Assembly: GCA_902796115.1 (NCBI GenBank)
Contig: CADBNX010000387.1
Coordinates: forward strand, 1 to 5,778
Direction of reading: 5' to 3'
Length of the DNA: 5,778 nucleotides
Source: an uncultured Eubacteriales bacterium
GTDB taxonomy: Bacteria; Bacillota; Clostridia; Christensenellales; Aristaeellaceae
This document shows, one piece after another, positions 1-5,778 of the stretch. Position numbers and translations under genes: made by a program. Every line of letters starts with the position of its first letter. Position 1 is the first letter of the stretch. The notes beneath the pieces are model-generated. The model saw only the letters and a list, made by a program, of their open reading frames with translations. It was not told where the DNA came from and searched no databases.

Positions 1-441
1 CCCTCCGCCTTTCCGCACCTGTATGTGTGGAGCGGCATCTGGCAGAACGCGGGCTGGAGCACCATCCTGTACCTTGCGGCGCTCACAAGCGTGGATGTGC
101 AGCTGCATGAGGCCGCCATCGTGGACGGCGCCACGCGCATGAAGCGTATCCTGCACATCGATCTTCCCGCCATTGTTCCGGTCATCGTCATCTCCCTGAT
201 CATGAACATGGGCCATGTGCTGACTGTCGGCGCGGATAAGGTGCTGCTGATGCAGAACAGCCTGAACAAATCCACCAGCGAGGTCATATCCACCTATGTA
301 TACGCCCAGGGCATCGCGGCCGGCAGCCCCAAGTATTCCTACGCCACGGCCATCGGCCTGATGAACTCCGTGCTTTCCTTCCTGCTGATCGTCACCGTGA
401 ACGGCATCTGCCGGAAACTGAACGAGACGTCCCTGTTCTGA
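1..441 (+). CDS. ABC sugar transporter permease, LplB/YteP-like (5' partial)
   Basis: This is the C-terminal part of an inner-membrane permease of a CUT1-type carbohydrate ABC importer. The frame is open from base 1, so the start lies outside the window and the GTG at 25 is internal. 146 residues are visible; family members are usually about 300 long, so roughly half is missing. The EAA loop that contacts the ATPase is seen at about visible residues 36-58 (HEAAIVDGA, then ILHIDLP). It is followed by hydrophobic segments and the family-typical stretch with EVISTYVY and a closing NETSLF, closely resembling the LplB/YteP C-terminus. The next permease starts 21 bases downstream, indicating co-transcription. 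Substrate cannot be read from the sequence; relatives import complex oligosaccharides. The family call is secure; the substrate is unknown. Confidence 0.93.
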   Translation, partial: PSAFPHLYVWSGIWQNAGWSTILYLAALTSVDVQLHEAAIVDGATRMKRILHIDLPAIVPVIVISLIMNMGHVLTVGADKVLLMQNSLNKSTSEVISTYVYAQGIAAGSPKYSYATAIGLMNSVLSFLLIVTVNGICRKLNETSLF

Positions 442-450
442 TCCATCCAC

Positions 451-456
451 AGGAGG
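451..456 (+). promoter_or_regulatory. Ribosome binding site of the second permease
   Basis: A perfect AGGAGG Shine-Dalgarno core stands six bases before the ATG at 463. It fixes that start and lies in the 21-base gap after the first permease's stop codon. Confidence 0.9.
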
Positions 457-462
457 TACCGT

Positions 463-1395
463 ATGCAAACGCCGGTTTCCCTTGCCAAGCGCCTGCGCCG
501 TTCCGCCACCCGGGATACGCGCAGTGAAAAGATCTTCTATTTTTTCAACGGCCTGATCCTGATCCTGTTCGCGGTGCTGTGCCTGTACCCCATCCTGTGC
601 ATCATCGCCGGCGCCATATCCGACCCGGCTCCCGTGGGGCTCGGCATCGTCACCTTTTATCCGATGGGTTTTTCCCTGCAGGGCTTCCGCTATGTGCTCA
701 GGGACAGCTGGCTCGTGCACGGCTTCCTGATGTCCGCCTTCTACACCTGCGCGGGCACGGCCATCAACGTGGTGCTCACCTATCTGACGGCCTTCGCGCT
801 TTCCCGGAGGGAACTGATGGGCCGCTCGTTCCTGAACCTGCTTTTCGCCTTCACCATGTGGTTCTCCGGCGGCATCATTCCGCATTACCTGCTGGTAAGG
901 AACCTGGGCCTCATCAATACCGTCTGGGCCCTGCTGCTTCCCGGCGCGCTGAGCGTGTGGAACATGATCGTCTGCCGCACCTTCATCAGCAATTCCATTC
1001 CGGAGGAGCTGTTTGAGGCCGCGTCCATCGACGGCTCCGGCTATGTGCGCTATATGCTCACCATCGCGCTGCCCCTGTCAAAGGCCATCGTTGCCGTGCT
1101 CGTGCTCTGGTACGCCATCGGCCACTGGAATTCCTATTTCAACGCGCTGATCTTCATCAACAGCAAACCGCTCAAGCCCTTCTCCCTGTACCTGCGCGAA
1201 TACCTCGTCCAGCAGGCTACCATGGATATCGCGGATCTGATGGGCGGCGAGGAAACCCGCATGGATCTGCAGGGCATGACGGAGCTGATGAAGAACTCGC
1301 TCACCCTGCTCAGCTGCCTGCCGCTGTGGATCCTCTATCCCTTCATCCAGAAATACCTGGTCAAGGGCGTCATGATCGGCAGCGTAAAGGGCTGA
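463..1395 (+). CDS. ABC sugar transporter permease, LplC/YtcP-like
   Basis: This is the second integral-membrane subunit of the importer and would pair with the upstream permease to form the translocation channel. It is 310 residues, close to the usual family length. About six membrane segments can be seen, near residues 27-50, 87-113, 122-145, 153-173, 204-225 and 280-298. The cytoplasmic EAA loop is at about 181-206 (LFEAASIDGSG, then IALPLSK), with the conserved Gly and the Leu-Pro. The phrase ISDPAPVGLG near 52 and the C-terminus KGVMIGSVKG are hallmarks of the LplC/YtcP branch. A strong AGGAGG six bases upstream of the ATG sets the start. The gene lies between the other permease and the binding protein in one direction with short gaps, so an operon is likely. 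The ATPase partner is not in the window; by family precedent it may be a shared MsmX-type protein encoded elsewhere. Confidence 0.95.
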   Translation: MQTPVSLAKRLRRSATRDTRSEKIFYFFNGLILILFAVLCLYPILCIIAGAISDPAPVGLGIVTFYPMGFSLQGFRYVLRDSWLVHGFLMSAFYTCAGTAINVVLTYLTAFALSRRELMGRSFLNLLFAFTMWFSGGIIPHYLLVRNLGLINTVWALLLPGALSVWNMIVCRTFISNSIPEELFEAASIDGSGYVRYMLTIALPLSKAIVAVLVLWYAIGHWNSYFNALIFINSKPLKPFSLYLREYLVQQATMDIADLMGGEETRMDLQGMTELMKNSLTLLSCLPLWILYPFIQKYLVKGVMIGSVKG

Positions 1396-1407
1396 ACACC
1401 TATGTCA

Positions 1408-1427
1408 TTATGGGCACAGTCCCATAA
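1408..1427 (+). other. Perfect 7-bp hairpin between permease 2 and the binding-protein gene
   Basis: TTATGGG and CCCATAA are perfectly complementary around the six-base loop CACAGT. The hairpin sits 12 bases after the permease stop codon and 10 bases before the Shine-Dalgarno sequence of the binding-protein gene. There is no T-run after it, so it does not look like a terminator. It could protect the 5' end of a processed mRNA carrying the binding-protein gene, or be a dyad operator; the sequence does not decide between these. I see no convincing promoter in the 57-base gap. Confidence 0.45.
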
Positions 1428-1437
1428 GAATATATCA

Positions 1438-1445
1438 AAAGGAGG
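1438..1445 (+). promoter_or_regulatory. Ribosome binding site that decides the binding-protein start
   Basis: AAAGGAGG is followed by seven bases and then the ATG at 1453. An in-frame ATG at 1402 would add 17 residues (starting MSLWAQSH) but has no Shine-Dalgarno sequence, spans the hairpin and would bury the signal peptide. The 1453 start is therefore chosen. Confidence 0.9.
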
Positions 1446-1452
1446 AACCCCC

Positions 1453-3033
1453 ATGAAAAAGTCACTCGCACTCCTGGTTTCCCTCGCGATGCTCTTTTCC
1501 CTTGCCTCCGCTCTGGCGGACGTGACGGAAAAGGGCGTGCTGCCCATCGTCACGGAGCCCATCACGCTGAAGGTGGCCATGCCCATCAACGCGAAGGTGG
1601 AGGACATCAACACCAATAAGCTCACCCTCTTCATTGAAGAGACGACCGGCATCGATCTGGAATTCATCGAGCTGTCCACTTCGGACACCGCGACCCAGGT
1701 GAATATGCTGATGAACTCCTCCGAACTGCCCGACGTGCTGCTTGCCTATAACGTGCCCTATGACGTGCTGTGCGGCTGGGCGGACGCGGGACTCATCGTA
1801 TCGCTTGACGAACAGGTGGAAAAATACGGCGACAACCTGTTCTCCAATTTCATGCCGAAGCTTGGCGACAACGCGCTGAGCTACGTCACCTATGACGACC
1901 ATATCTGGGCGGTCCCCTCCGGCGGCGGACTGATCACCAACGTCTACGGCGGCGAATACAACCGCCTCCAGACCGGCTTCCTCGAGGCGCTCGGTATGGA
2001 AATGCCGCACAGCATCGACGAGCTCTACGAGTTCCTGAAAGGTGTCCGGGATAACGATGTGAACGGCAACGGAGACCCGTCGGACGAGATCCCGATGACG
2101 ACCTACGCCGGAAATAACTACATCTTCCGCATGCTCTCCAACGCCTGGCAGTATACGGATGCCAGTTCCTACCTGAAGGTGACCGACGGCAAGGTATCCT
2201 GCATCGCGAACAATGAGTACTTCCTCGAAACCGTCACCTTCATGAAGAAGCTCGTGGATGAGGGACTCATGGATCCCGCTTCCTTCACGCAGGACGACTC
2301 CGTCACCGCCGCCATCCTGGCACAGGACGGCTTCAACGTAGGCATTTACGCCTGCGGCAATATGTACACCAACACCATGGATTCCACGGGCGACGAATAC
2401 CAGAACATGCGCTGCCTGCCGAATCTGGAAGGCCCCTACGGCTACAAGAGCAGCCTGTACTCCCCCGCCACCGTGCGCATCTCCGGCATCATCACCTCCG
2501 CCTGCAAGGATGTGGACGCGGCGTTCCGGATGATGGACTGGTTCCTCTCCGAGGACTTCGCACTTGCCTGCCGCGTGGGCTTTGAAGGCGAAGAATGGGC
2601 CAAAGCCGAGGACGGCATGATCGGCCGCGACGGCACCCCCGCGTGGTTCTATCTGCTCAAGACCCAGGAATGGGTGCAGCCGAGCACCAACGTGATCTGG
2701 GACAGCGAAAGCTTCATCGTCAGCGACATCATGAACCACTGCGAAATGTCCATGACGGCTTCGAAGTATCCCACGGCGCTCGACATCCAGGAATGGAACT
2801 TCCCGGGCGAAAACACTTATGAAAAGCTGCCGCAGCTGCTGATGAGCGCGGAAGACATGGCGGAATACAACGAGCTGAAGACGCTGATCGTGGACCAGAT
2901 CAACGTGGCCATCGCCGCCTTCACGCTGGGCGACCGCAGCCTGGACGAATTCGACGCTTTCTGCGGCGAACTGGAAGCGATGGGTCTGGAGCGCTACATC
3001 GAGCTGGCCCAGACCGCGTACGACGCGCTGTAA
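1453..3033 (+). CDS. Secreted extracellular solute-binding protein of the sugar ABC importer
   Basis: The protein captures the substrate outside the cell and delivers it to the two permeases encoded just upstream. It is 526 residues, the usual size for LplA/YtcQ-like binding proteins. Residues 1-22 form a signal peptide: KK at positions 2-3, a Leu/Ala/Ser-rich core, and an ALA cleavage site followed by DVTEK. There is no cysteine in this region, so no lipobox; the anchor normally used in Gram-positive bacteria is missing. The first part of the mature chain shows the usual pattern of this fold (ITLKVAMP, then TTGIDLEFIEL and SSELPDVLLAYN). Residues 200-212 (DNDVNGNGDPSDE) form an Asp/Asn-rich loop resembling a calcium-binding EF-like loop, at the place where relatives often carry one. 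The C-terminus (LERYIELAQTAYDAL) is also family-typical. It is the last gene of the operon, which is less common than binding protein first. Substrate not predictable. Confidence 0.93.
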   Translation: MKKSLALLVSLAMLFSLASALADVTEKGVLPIVTEPITLKVAMPINAKVEDINTNKLTLFIEETTGIDLEFIELSTSDTATQVNMLMNSSELPDVLLAYNVPYDVLCGWADAGLIVSLDEQVEKYGDNLFSNFMPKLGDNALSYVTYDDHIWAVPSGGGLITNVYGGEYNRLQTGFLEALGMEMPHSIDELYEFLKGVRDNDVNGNGDPSDEIPMTTYAGNNYIFRMLSNAWQYTDASSYLKVTDGKVSCIANNEYFLETVTFMKKLVDEGLMDPASFTQDDSVTAAILAQDGFNVGIYACGNMYTNTMDSTGDEYQNMRCLPNLEGPYGYKSSLYSPATVRISGIITSACKDVDAAFRMMDWFLSEDFALACRVGFEGEEWAKAEDGMIGRDGTPAWFYLLKTQEWVQPSTNVIWDSESFIVSDIMNHCEMSMTASKYPTALDIQEWNFPGENTYEKLPQLLMSAEDMAEYNELKTLIVDQINVAIAAFTLGDRSLDEFDAFCGELEAMGLERYIELAQTAYDAL

Positions 3034-3050
3034 AACAACCGTACCTTTCA

Positions 3051-3076
3051 GGAACCCTGTTTTGCGGACAGGTTCC
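3051..3076. other. Imperfect hairpin just after the binding-protein gene
   Basis: GGAACCCTG pairs with CAGGTTCC if one C is bulged, around a nine-base loop. It starts 17 bases after the stop codon at 3031-3033. No T-tract follows on either strand, so it is probably a 3' mRNA structure rather than a terminator. It may help stabilise the transcript end upstream of the real terminator. Confidence 0.3.
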
Positions 3077-3108
3077 CGACGGCAGTCAGCTCGTTAACCT
3101 GGCAGGCC

Positions 3109-3147
3109 GGCCGGAAGTGTGGAATACCCACGCTTCCGGCCTTCCTT
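3109..3147 (+). terminator. Rho-independent-like terminator of the transporter operon
   Basis: GGCCGGAAGTGTGG (3109-3122) pairs with CCACGCTTCCGGCC (3128-3141) over 14 pairs including one T-G wobble, with a five-base loop (AATAC). TTCCTT follows on the + strand, a modest T-tract. It lies about 75 bases after the binding-protein stop codon. The opposite strand has no T-run after the stem, so it acts, if at all, for the + strand operon. Confidence 0.7.
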
Positions 3148-3225
3148 ATGCCCGAAAGAATTCGGCAGTTCCGGCCGCCGGCCGCTTCGCTCTGTTCAGG
3201 GCCGGGATGTTCCCGTTGTTACGCT

Positions 3226-3263
3226 AAAGCAGGGGCTGTCCCCGTTGGAACAGCCCCGCTCTT
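3226..3263 (-). terminator. Terminator-like stem of the minus-strand lectin gene
   Basis: Read on the minus strand, GGGGCTGT (3257-3250) pairs perfectly with ACAGCCCC (3239-3232) around a ten-base loop. The stem can be extended by GC/GC across a one-base bulge and ends in TTT (3228-3226). It begins about 40 bases beyond the stop codon of the lectin gene, the expected place. The T-tract is short, and weak pairing could also allow action on the other strand. This and the 3109-3147 stem insulate two convergent transcripts. Confidence 0.6.
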
Positions 3264-3300
3264 CCGCAAAACTGCTTTGCTTGATTCCGGTATTCCCGCC

Positions 3301-5778
3301 TCACGGAAGCTGAATTTTCACCCAGCGCCGCACATCCGTGATCCCGTCGCCCGGAACGACTTGAGTCTCCGATTCCTTCATTTCCTCCAGGTTTCTTGCA
3401 TAGATATAGCATTTCTCGTAATCCGTATACTGCTGCCGATAAACGTCCGCACGGTACCACCACCAGCTCGCGTATTCCGCAAGGTTGTACTCCGGATGAT
3501 GGTAGGTGCTGTACATGCCGTCGAAGGAGACAAGGCCATTCCTGCCCATCCCCTCCGGATTCAGAGAGAGCTCCGTTTCAAAGGCATCAAAATAGATGAA
3601 ATCACGGTATACGGATCCGCCGACATTCACGCCGGTTTTGCTTTCCCGTTCCACCAGCACGTTCCGGTTGCTGTCCGGGACGGAATCCACGAAGGTCCAG
3701 TGCCGGTAGAGATAGGTATCGTGTTCCGGGGATCCGGCTTCCCGTTTTGCGGTGTCCGTTTCTTCAGAGGACAGCCCGGCGTTGTGATATCGGCTGTACA
3801 GGGCATGTCCCGCATCAAAGCCTGCCGGAAAATCGACATATTCCCAGATGCCCTGCCCCGTCTCCTGCCATTCAGACCCGATCCGGCTCCAGCCTTCCAT
3901 CTCAGGCTCCGTGGAGGTCATGGTTTCAGAAGTTGTCAGCGTATACGTCCATTTTTCCGCGGCGACGGTCAGCCCGAGCGGCACCTCATCCTCCGGCAGC
4001 CACAGGTCGTCCAGCGGCACAAAAGTCAGCCCCGCGTTATTCGCGTACGTTTCAGCCTCGCTTCCCGCATAGCCGAGGATCGCTGCGTTTTCAAACGCGC
4101 CTTCCTCAATATCGACGCAGGATCGCGGCACCGCAAACGCGTCCGCGTCCGTACGGACAAACGCCCCGCTTTCGATTCGGGTCAGCGACGCGGGAAGAGT
4201 GATGATCTTTTCCGCTTTCTGACGCCAGACGGCATAGAAGGTCACATCCGAACTGATTTCACATGTTTCGCCCGGCTGATAATCCGCCTTCTTCGCGTCC
4301 CGGTCCATCGCCCATCCCAGGAACTGATGATGCGCGCGGGTCGGTTCCCGGGACGGGATCACAGCCTCCGCCCCTTCCGCGGTCAAAGCGTCGGGCGCGT
4401 TTTCCCCGCCGTTCGCGTCAAAGGAAACCGTATGCTGATCGCTCTCCCAGACCGCGTACAGGGTAAGCGCCTGATCCGATGTGTACGTTTCCCCCGGAAG
4501 GTGCGACGGAACGGTATCCCCCTCTCCCGTTCCCCATCCGAGGAACGTATACCCCGGTTTTGAAGGCGTTTGTGCCGCCAGCGTCAGGTCTTCCTTATAG
4601 TATTTCGTCTGTGCCGGCAGCGTGCCTTCCCCGCCGCACAACTCATAGGAAACCGTGTATTCCGCCGGAACAAGTATCCACCGCTGCCGTTCGCTGCTCT
4701 GCCGCGGGGAAACCTGGACATTGGTTCCGTCCGCGGGCGCATCGTCCTTCGGTTCCAGCGCGTATCCGCTGCAGCGCGAGATCAGCGAGAACCCGTCTTC
4801 ATCGGTAAGGATCGCCCACTGCTGCGCCACGGAACCGTTCGCCTCATGCACGGCGACGTTGGCTCCGAAGGCGGAGGAGCCGTTCGTCAGGTCCAGGCAC
4901 ATGCCGGACGCGGCGTGTGTCAGCGTATAATACCCGTTGTCAAGCATGATCAGATCAAAGGAATTATAGCGGGAAGGGCAGGCATCGCTCCAGACCTGCA
5001 CATTGGTGTTGTTCTCAATTTCTCCGGTATCCCCGGCCACATCCAGTTCAAAGGACGGATCCGCGCCGTACAGCAGGATATACCGTCCTTCCGGCACCTC
5101 CTGTACGGGCCGGTAAGGAATAAAGAGCCATTTCTGCGCATTCGAGCCGTTGCCGCTCCATTGCTGGACGTTGGTGCCGTCCGTATCAGTCAGTCCGTTC
5201 CGGATATCCAGAAACATGCCGCTGTTCCGGGCCGCGACACCGTAGCCGCTGCCGCCGCTGCGCATGATCGCCCATTGACTGCCGGAGGCGCCGCCGCCTG
5301 AGATCTGTACGTTGGCGCCGCTCACATTGCTCCCGCCGTTCACGGCAAGGCATCCGTCTGCCGCGTACTGGCTGATCGTGTAAAAGCCGTGCTCATAGTT
5401 CACCCTCCAGGTCTGTTCAAAGGAAACAGACGATTCGGACAGCGGACCGTGCAGGGAAACATTAACGCCGCTCTGCGCGGGATAGCCGTCCGCGCCCAGA
5501 TAGAAATACGTCGATTTATCGCTGCTTCCGGCAGCCGTGATCAGATAGACGCCATCCGGGATCAGCCTTTCGGACATCCGGTCCGTGATGTTCAGCCGCA
5601 CCGCCGTATTTGCCGCGACGGTCCCGACCATCGTCCCTTCCGATGTTCCGGAACACCACCAGTCTCCCGAAAGCGATACCCTGACTTCATAGGTCTTTCC
5701 GATCGGGATATCCGATCTGCAAAAATCCGTGTAAACATCCGAACCGCTGTACTGCCATTTCGCGCCGTCGATGTATAC
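3301..5778 (-). CDS. Multidomain carbohydrate-binding surface/secreted protein with ricin lectin and InlB repeats (5' partial)
   Basis: 825 residues are visible and the frame stays open to the window edge, so the N-terminus with any signal peptide is missing. The ATG at 5629-5631 is judged internal because 49 coding-like codons precede it and no signal peptide follows. Counting from the edge: residues 1-73 are an unrecognised fragment with two Cys; 74-222 and 229-372 are ricin-type beta-trefoil lectin domains with GTNVQQWSGN, QKW, QQW and QRW motifs; 373-445 and 449-520 are InlB/Listeria-Bacteroides repeats (FLGW then LYAVW or FYAVW); 522-590 is a BspA-like leucine-rich remnant; 607-825 is an aromatic-rich domain I cannot name. 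It ends VKIQLP with no LPXTG motif or membrane tail, so attachment, if any, must come from the missing part. Likely role: binding glycans outside the cell as an adhesin or part of an enzyme. A catalytic domain could lie upstream. It converges on the sugar-importer operon. Confidence 0.88.
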   Translation of the reverse strand, partial: VYIDGAKWQYSGSDVYTDFCRSDIPIGKTYEVRVSLSGDWWCSGTSEGTMVGTVAANTAVRLNITDRMSERLIPDGVYLITAAGSSDKSTYFYLGADGYPAQSGVNVSLHGPLSESSVSFEQTWRVNYEHGFYTISQYAADGCLAVNGGSNVSGANVQISGGGASGSQWAIMRSGGSGYGVAARNSGMFLDIRNGLTDTDGTNVQQWSGNGSNAQKWLFIPYRPVQEVPEGRYILLYGADPSFELDVAGDTGEIENNTNVQVWSDACPSRYNSFDLIMLDNGYYTLTHAASGMCLDLTNGSSAFGANVAVHEANGSVAQQWAILTDEDGFSLISRCSGYALEPKDDAPADGTNVQVSPRQSSERQRWILVPAEYTVSYELCGGEGTLPAQTKYYKEDLTLAAQTPSKPGYTFLGWGTGEGDTVPSHLPGETYTSDQALTLYAVWESDQHTVSFDANGGENAPDALTAEGAEAVIPSREPTRAHHQFLGWAMDRDAKKADYQPGETCEISSDVTFYAVWRQKAEKIITLPASLTRIESGAFVRTDADAFAVPRSCVDIEEGAFENAAILGYAGSEAETYANNAGLTFVPLDDLWLPEDEVPLGLTVAAEKWTYTLTTSETMTSTEPEMEGWSRIGSEWQETGQGIWEYVDFPAGFDAGHALYSRYHNAGLSSEETDTAKREAGSPEHDTYLYRHWTFVDSVPDSNRNVLVERESKTGVNVGGSVYRDFIYFDAFETELSLNPEGMGRNGLVSFDGMYSTYHHPEYNLAEYASWWWYRADVYRQQYTDYEKCYIYARNLEEMKESETQVVPGDGITDVRRWVKIQLP
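3304..3960 (-). other. Aromatic-rich C-terminal domain of unknown family
   Basis: The last 219 residues of the lectin protein contain 9 Trp and 18 Tyr, about 12 per cent together. Landmarks in order are KWTYTLTTSETMTS, GWSRIGSEWQ, the LYSRYHN segment, TYLYRHWTF, then SWWWYRADVYRQQYTDYEK and a closing DVRRWVKI. It resembles, from memory, C-terminal modules in other InlB-repeat or LRR proteins of gut Clostridia, but I cannot attach a family name or function. No catalytic motif is evident. Confidence 0.5.
4009..4215 (-). other. BspA-like leucine-rich remnant within the lectin protein
   Basis: About 69 residues resemble the end of a BspA-type (LRR_5) array. ITLPASLTRIESGAF is a recognisable repeat unit. 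IEEGAFEN is a second, shortened unit. GYAGSEAETYANNAGLTF followed by VPL is the cap that typically closes such arrays. Only one to two units remain where family members usually have many. Confidence 0.7.
4219..4662 (-). repeat. Two InlB B-type (Listeria-Bacteroides) repeats
   Basis: Copy one (4444-4662) starts YTVSYELCGGEG and ends LYAVWE. Copy two (4219-4434) starts HTVSFDANGGE and ends FYAVWRQ. Both carry the central FLGW and a PGET element before the last strand, as in the Flg_new/InlB B-repeat family. These beta-grasp-like modules usually act as stalks or spacers in secreted and surface proteins. Confidence 0.9.
4663..5559 (-). repeat. Tandem ricin-type beta-trefoil lectin domains
   Basis: Two copies of about 145 residues each lie at 5113-5559 and 4663-5094, joined by a short Pro-containing linker. 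Each opens with a DGVY or EGRY strand and shows repeated G-x-NVQ and Q-x-W motifs (for example GANVQI then SQW, TNVQQW then QKW, GANVAV then QQW, GTNVQV then QRW). In the second copy the first subdomain has FDL where a QxW would be expected, so one of its three lobes may be degenerate. The family binds galactose-type or other sugars; the specificity cannot be read here. Confidence 0.85.

Noticed and set aside
1402..1452. Upstream in-frame ATG for the binding protein
   Set aside because: It has no Shine-Dalgarno sequence, crosses the hairpin and would place 17 residues before a complete signal peptide. The ATG at 1453 has AAAGGAGG at ideal spacing.
1462..2739. Minus-strand open frame (425 codons) opposite the binding-protein gene
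   Set aside because: It is antisense to a clear family member. The His/Val/Gly-rich translation is typical of a shadow frame in GC-biased coding sequence.
3170..3216. GC-rich self-complementary sequence as a mobile-element end or attachment site
   Set aside because: No transposase, no target duplication and no matching second copy are visible in the window. Simple GC-rich palindromic sequence is enough to explain it.
3119..3313. Small + strand open frame in the intergenic region
   Set aside because: It begins inside the terminator stem, has no ribosome binding site and runs into the lectin gene; its composition is not protein-like.
3148..4563. Long + strand open frame (471 codons) opposite the lectin gene
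   Set aside because: It is the antisense shadow of a gene with recognisable ricin, InlB and LRR domains. Its translation is Arg/Pro/His-rich with no domain, and no ribosome binding site precedes it.
4570..5301. + strand open frame of 243 codons opposite the ricin domains
   Set aside because: It overlaps the coding frame of the lectin domains and has no domain of its own or convincing start signal.
5629..5631. ATG as the true start of the lectin protein
   Set aside because: A purine-rich stretch (GGAAGGG) precedes it, but the frame is open and protein-like for 49 codons upstream to the window edge. The sequence after the ATG is not a signal peptide, which an extracellular lectin protein would need.

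Overview
The window looks like a piece of a chromosome (or metagenomic contig) from a gut- or rumen-type member of the Clostridia/Firmicutes. This rests on strong AGGAGG-type ribosome binding sites, a high-GC third codon position, a CUT1-type sugar importer of the LplB/YtcP kind, and a mosaic surface protein with ricin-type lectin, InlB B-repeat and BspA-type leucine-rich segments. The solute-binding protein has a plain signal peptide and no lipobox, a pattern I associate with high-GC uncultured Clostridia of the Christensenellales/Oscillospirales kind. That placement is an inference, not something the bases prove.

Left part (1-3033, + strand): an operon for sugar or oligosaccharide uptake. 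It reads permease 1 (5' end outside the window, 1-441), permease 2 (463-1395) and secreted solute-binding protein (1453-3033). The gaps are short (21 and 57 bases) and there are clear Shine-Dalgarno sites. The two permeases form the membrane channel and carry the EAA loops that dock an ATPase. The binding protein captures the substrate outside. No ATPase gene is visible here, as is common for this family, where a shared MsmX-type ATPase is normally used. A perfect 7-bp hairpin lies between permease 2 and the binding-protein gene.

Middle (3034-3300): a 267-base convergent intergenic region. It holds a small imperfect hairpin, a 14-bp terminator-like stem for the + strand operon (3109-3147) and a second stem placed as the terminator of the minus-strand gene (3226-3263). 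Apart from some GC-rich self-complementary sequence around 3170-3216 I see nothing else in it and no small gene I would defend.

Right part (3301-5778, - strand): one large open frame that runs off the window, so its N-terminus is missing. The visible 825 residues contain, in order, an unrecognised N-terminal fragment, two ricin-type beta-trefoil lectin domains, two InlB/Listeria-Bacteroides repeats, a short BspA-like leucine-rich remnant, and about 220 residues of an aromatic-rich C-terminal domain I cannot assign to a named family. It is probably a secreted carbohydrate-binding or adhesin-like protein. It is transcribed towards the transporter operon, so a functional link (glycan binding next to glycan import) is possible but only suggested by proximity.

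I found no RNA genes, insertion sequences, CRISPR arrays or origins. Nothing here amounts to a clearly new system. The most interesting object is the C-terminal domain of the lectin protein.
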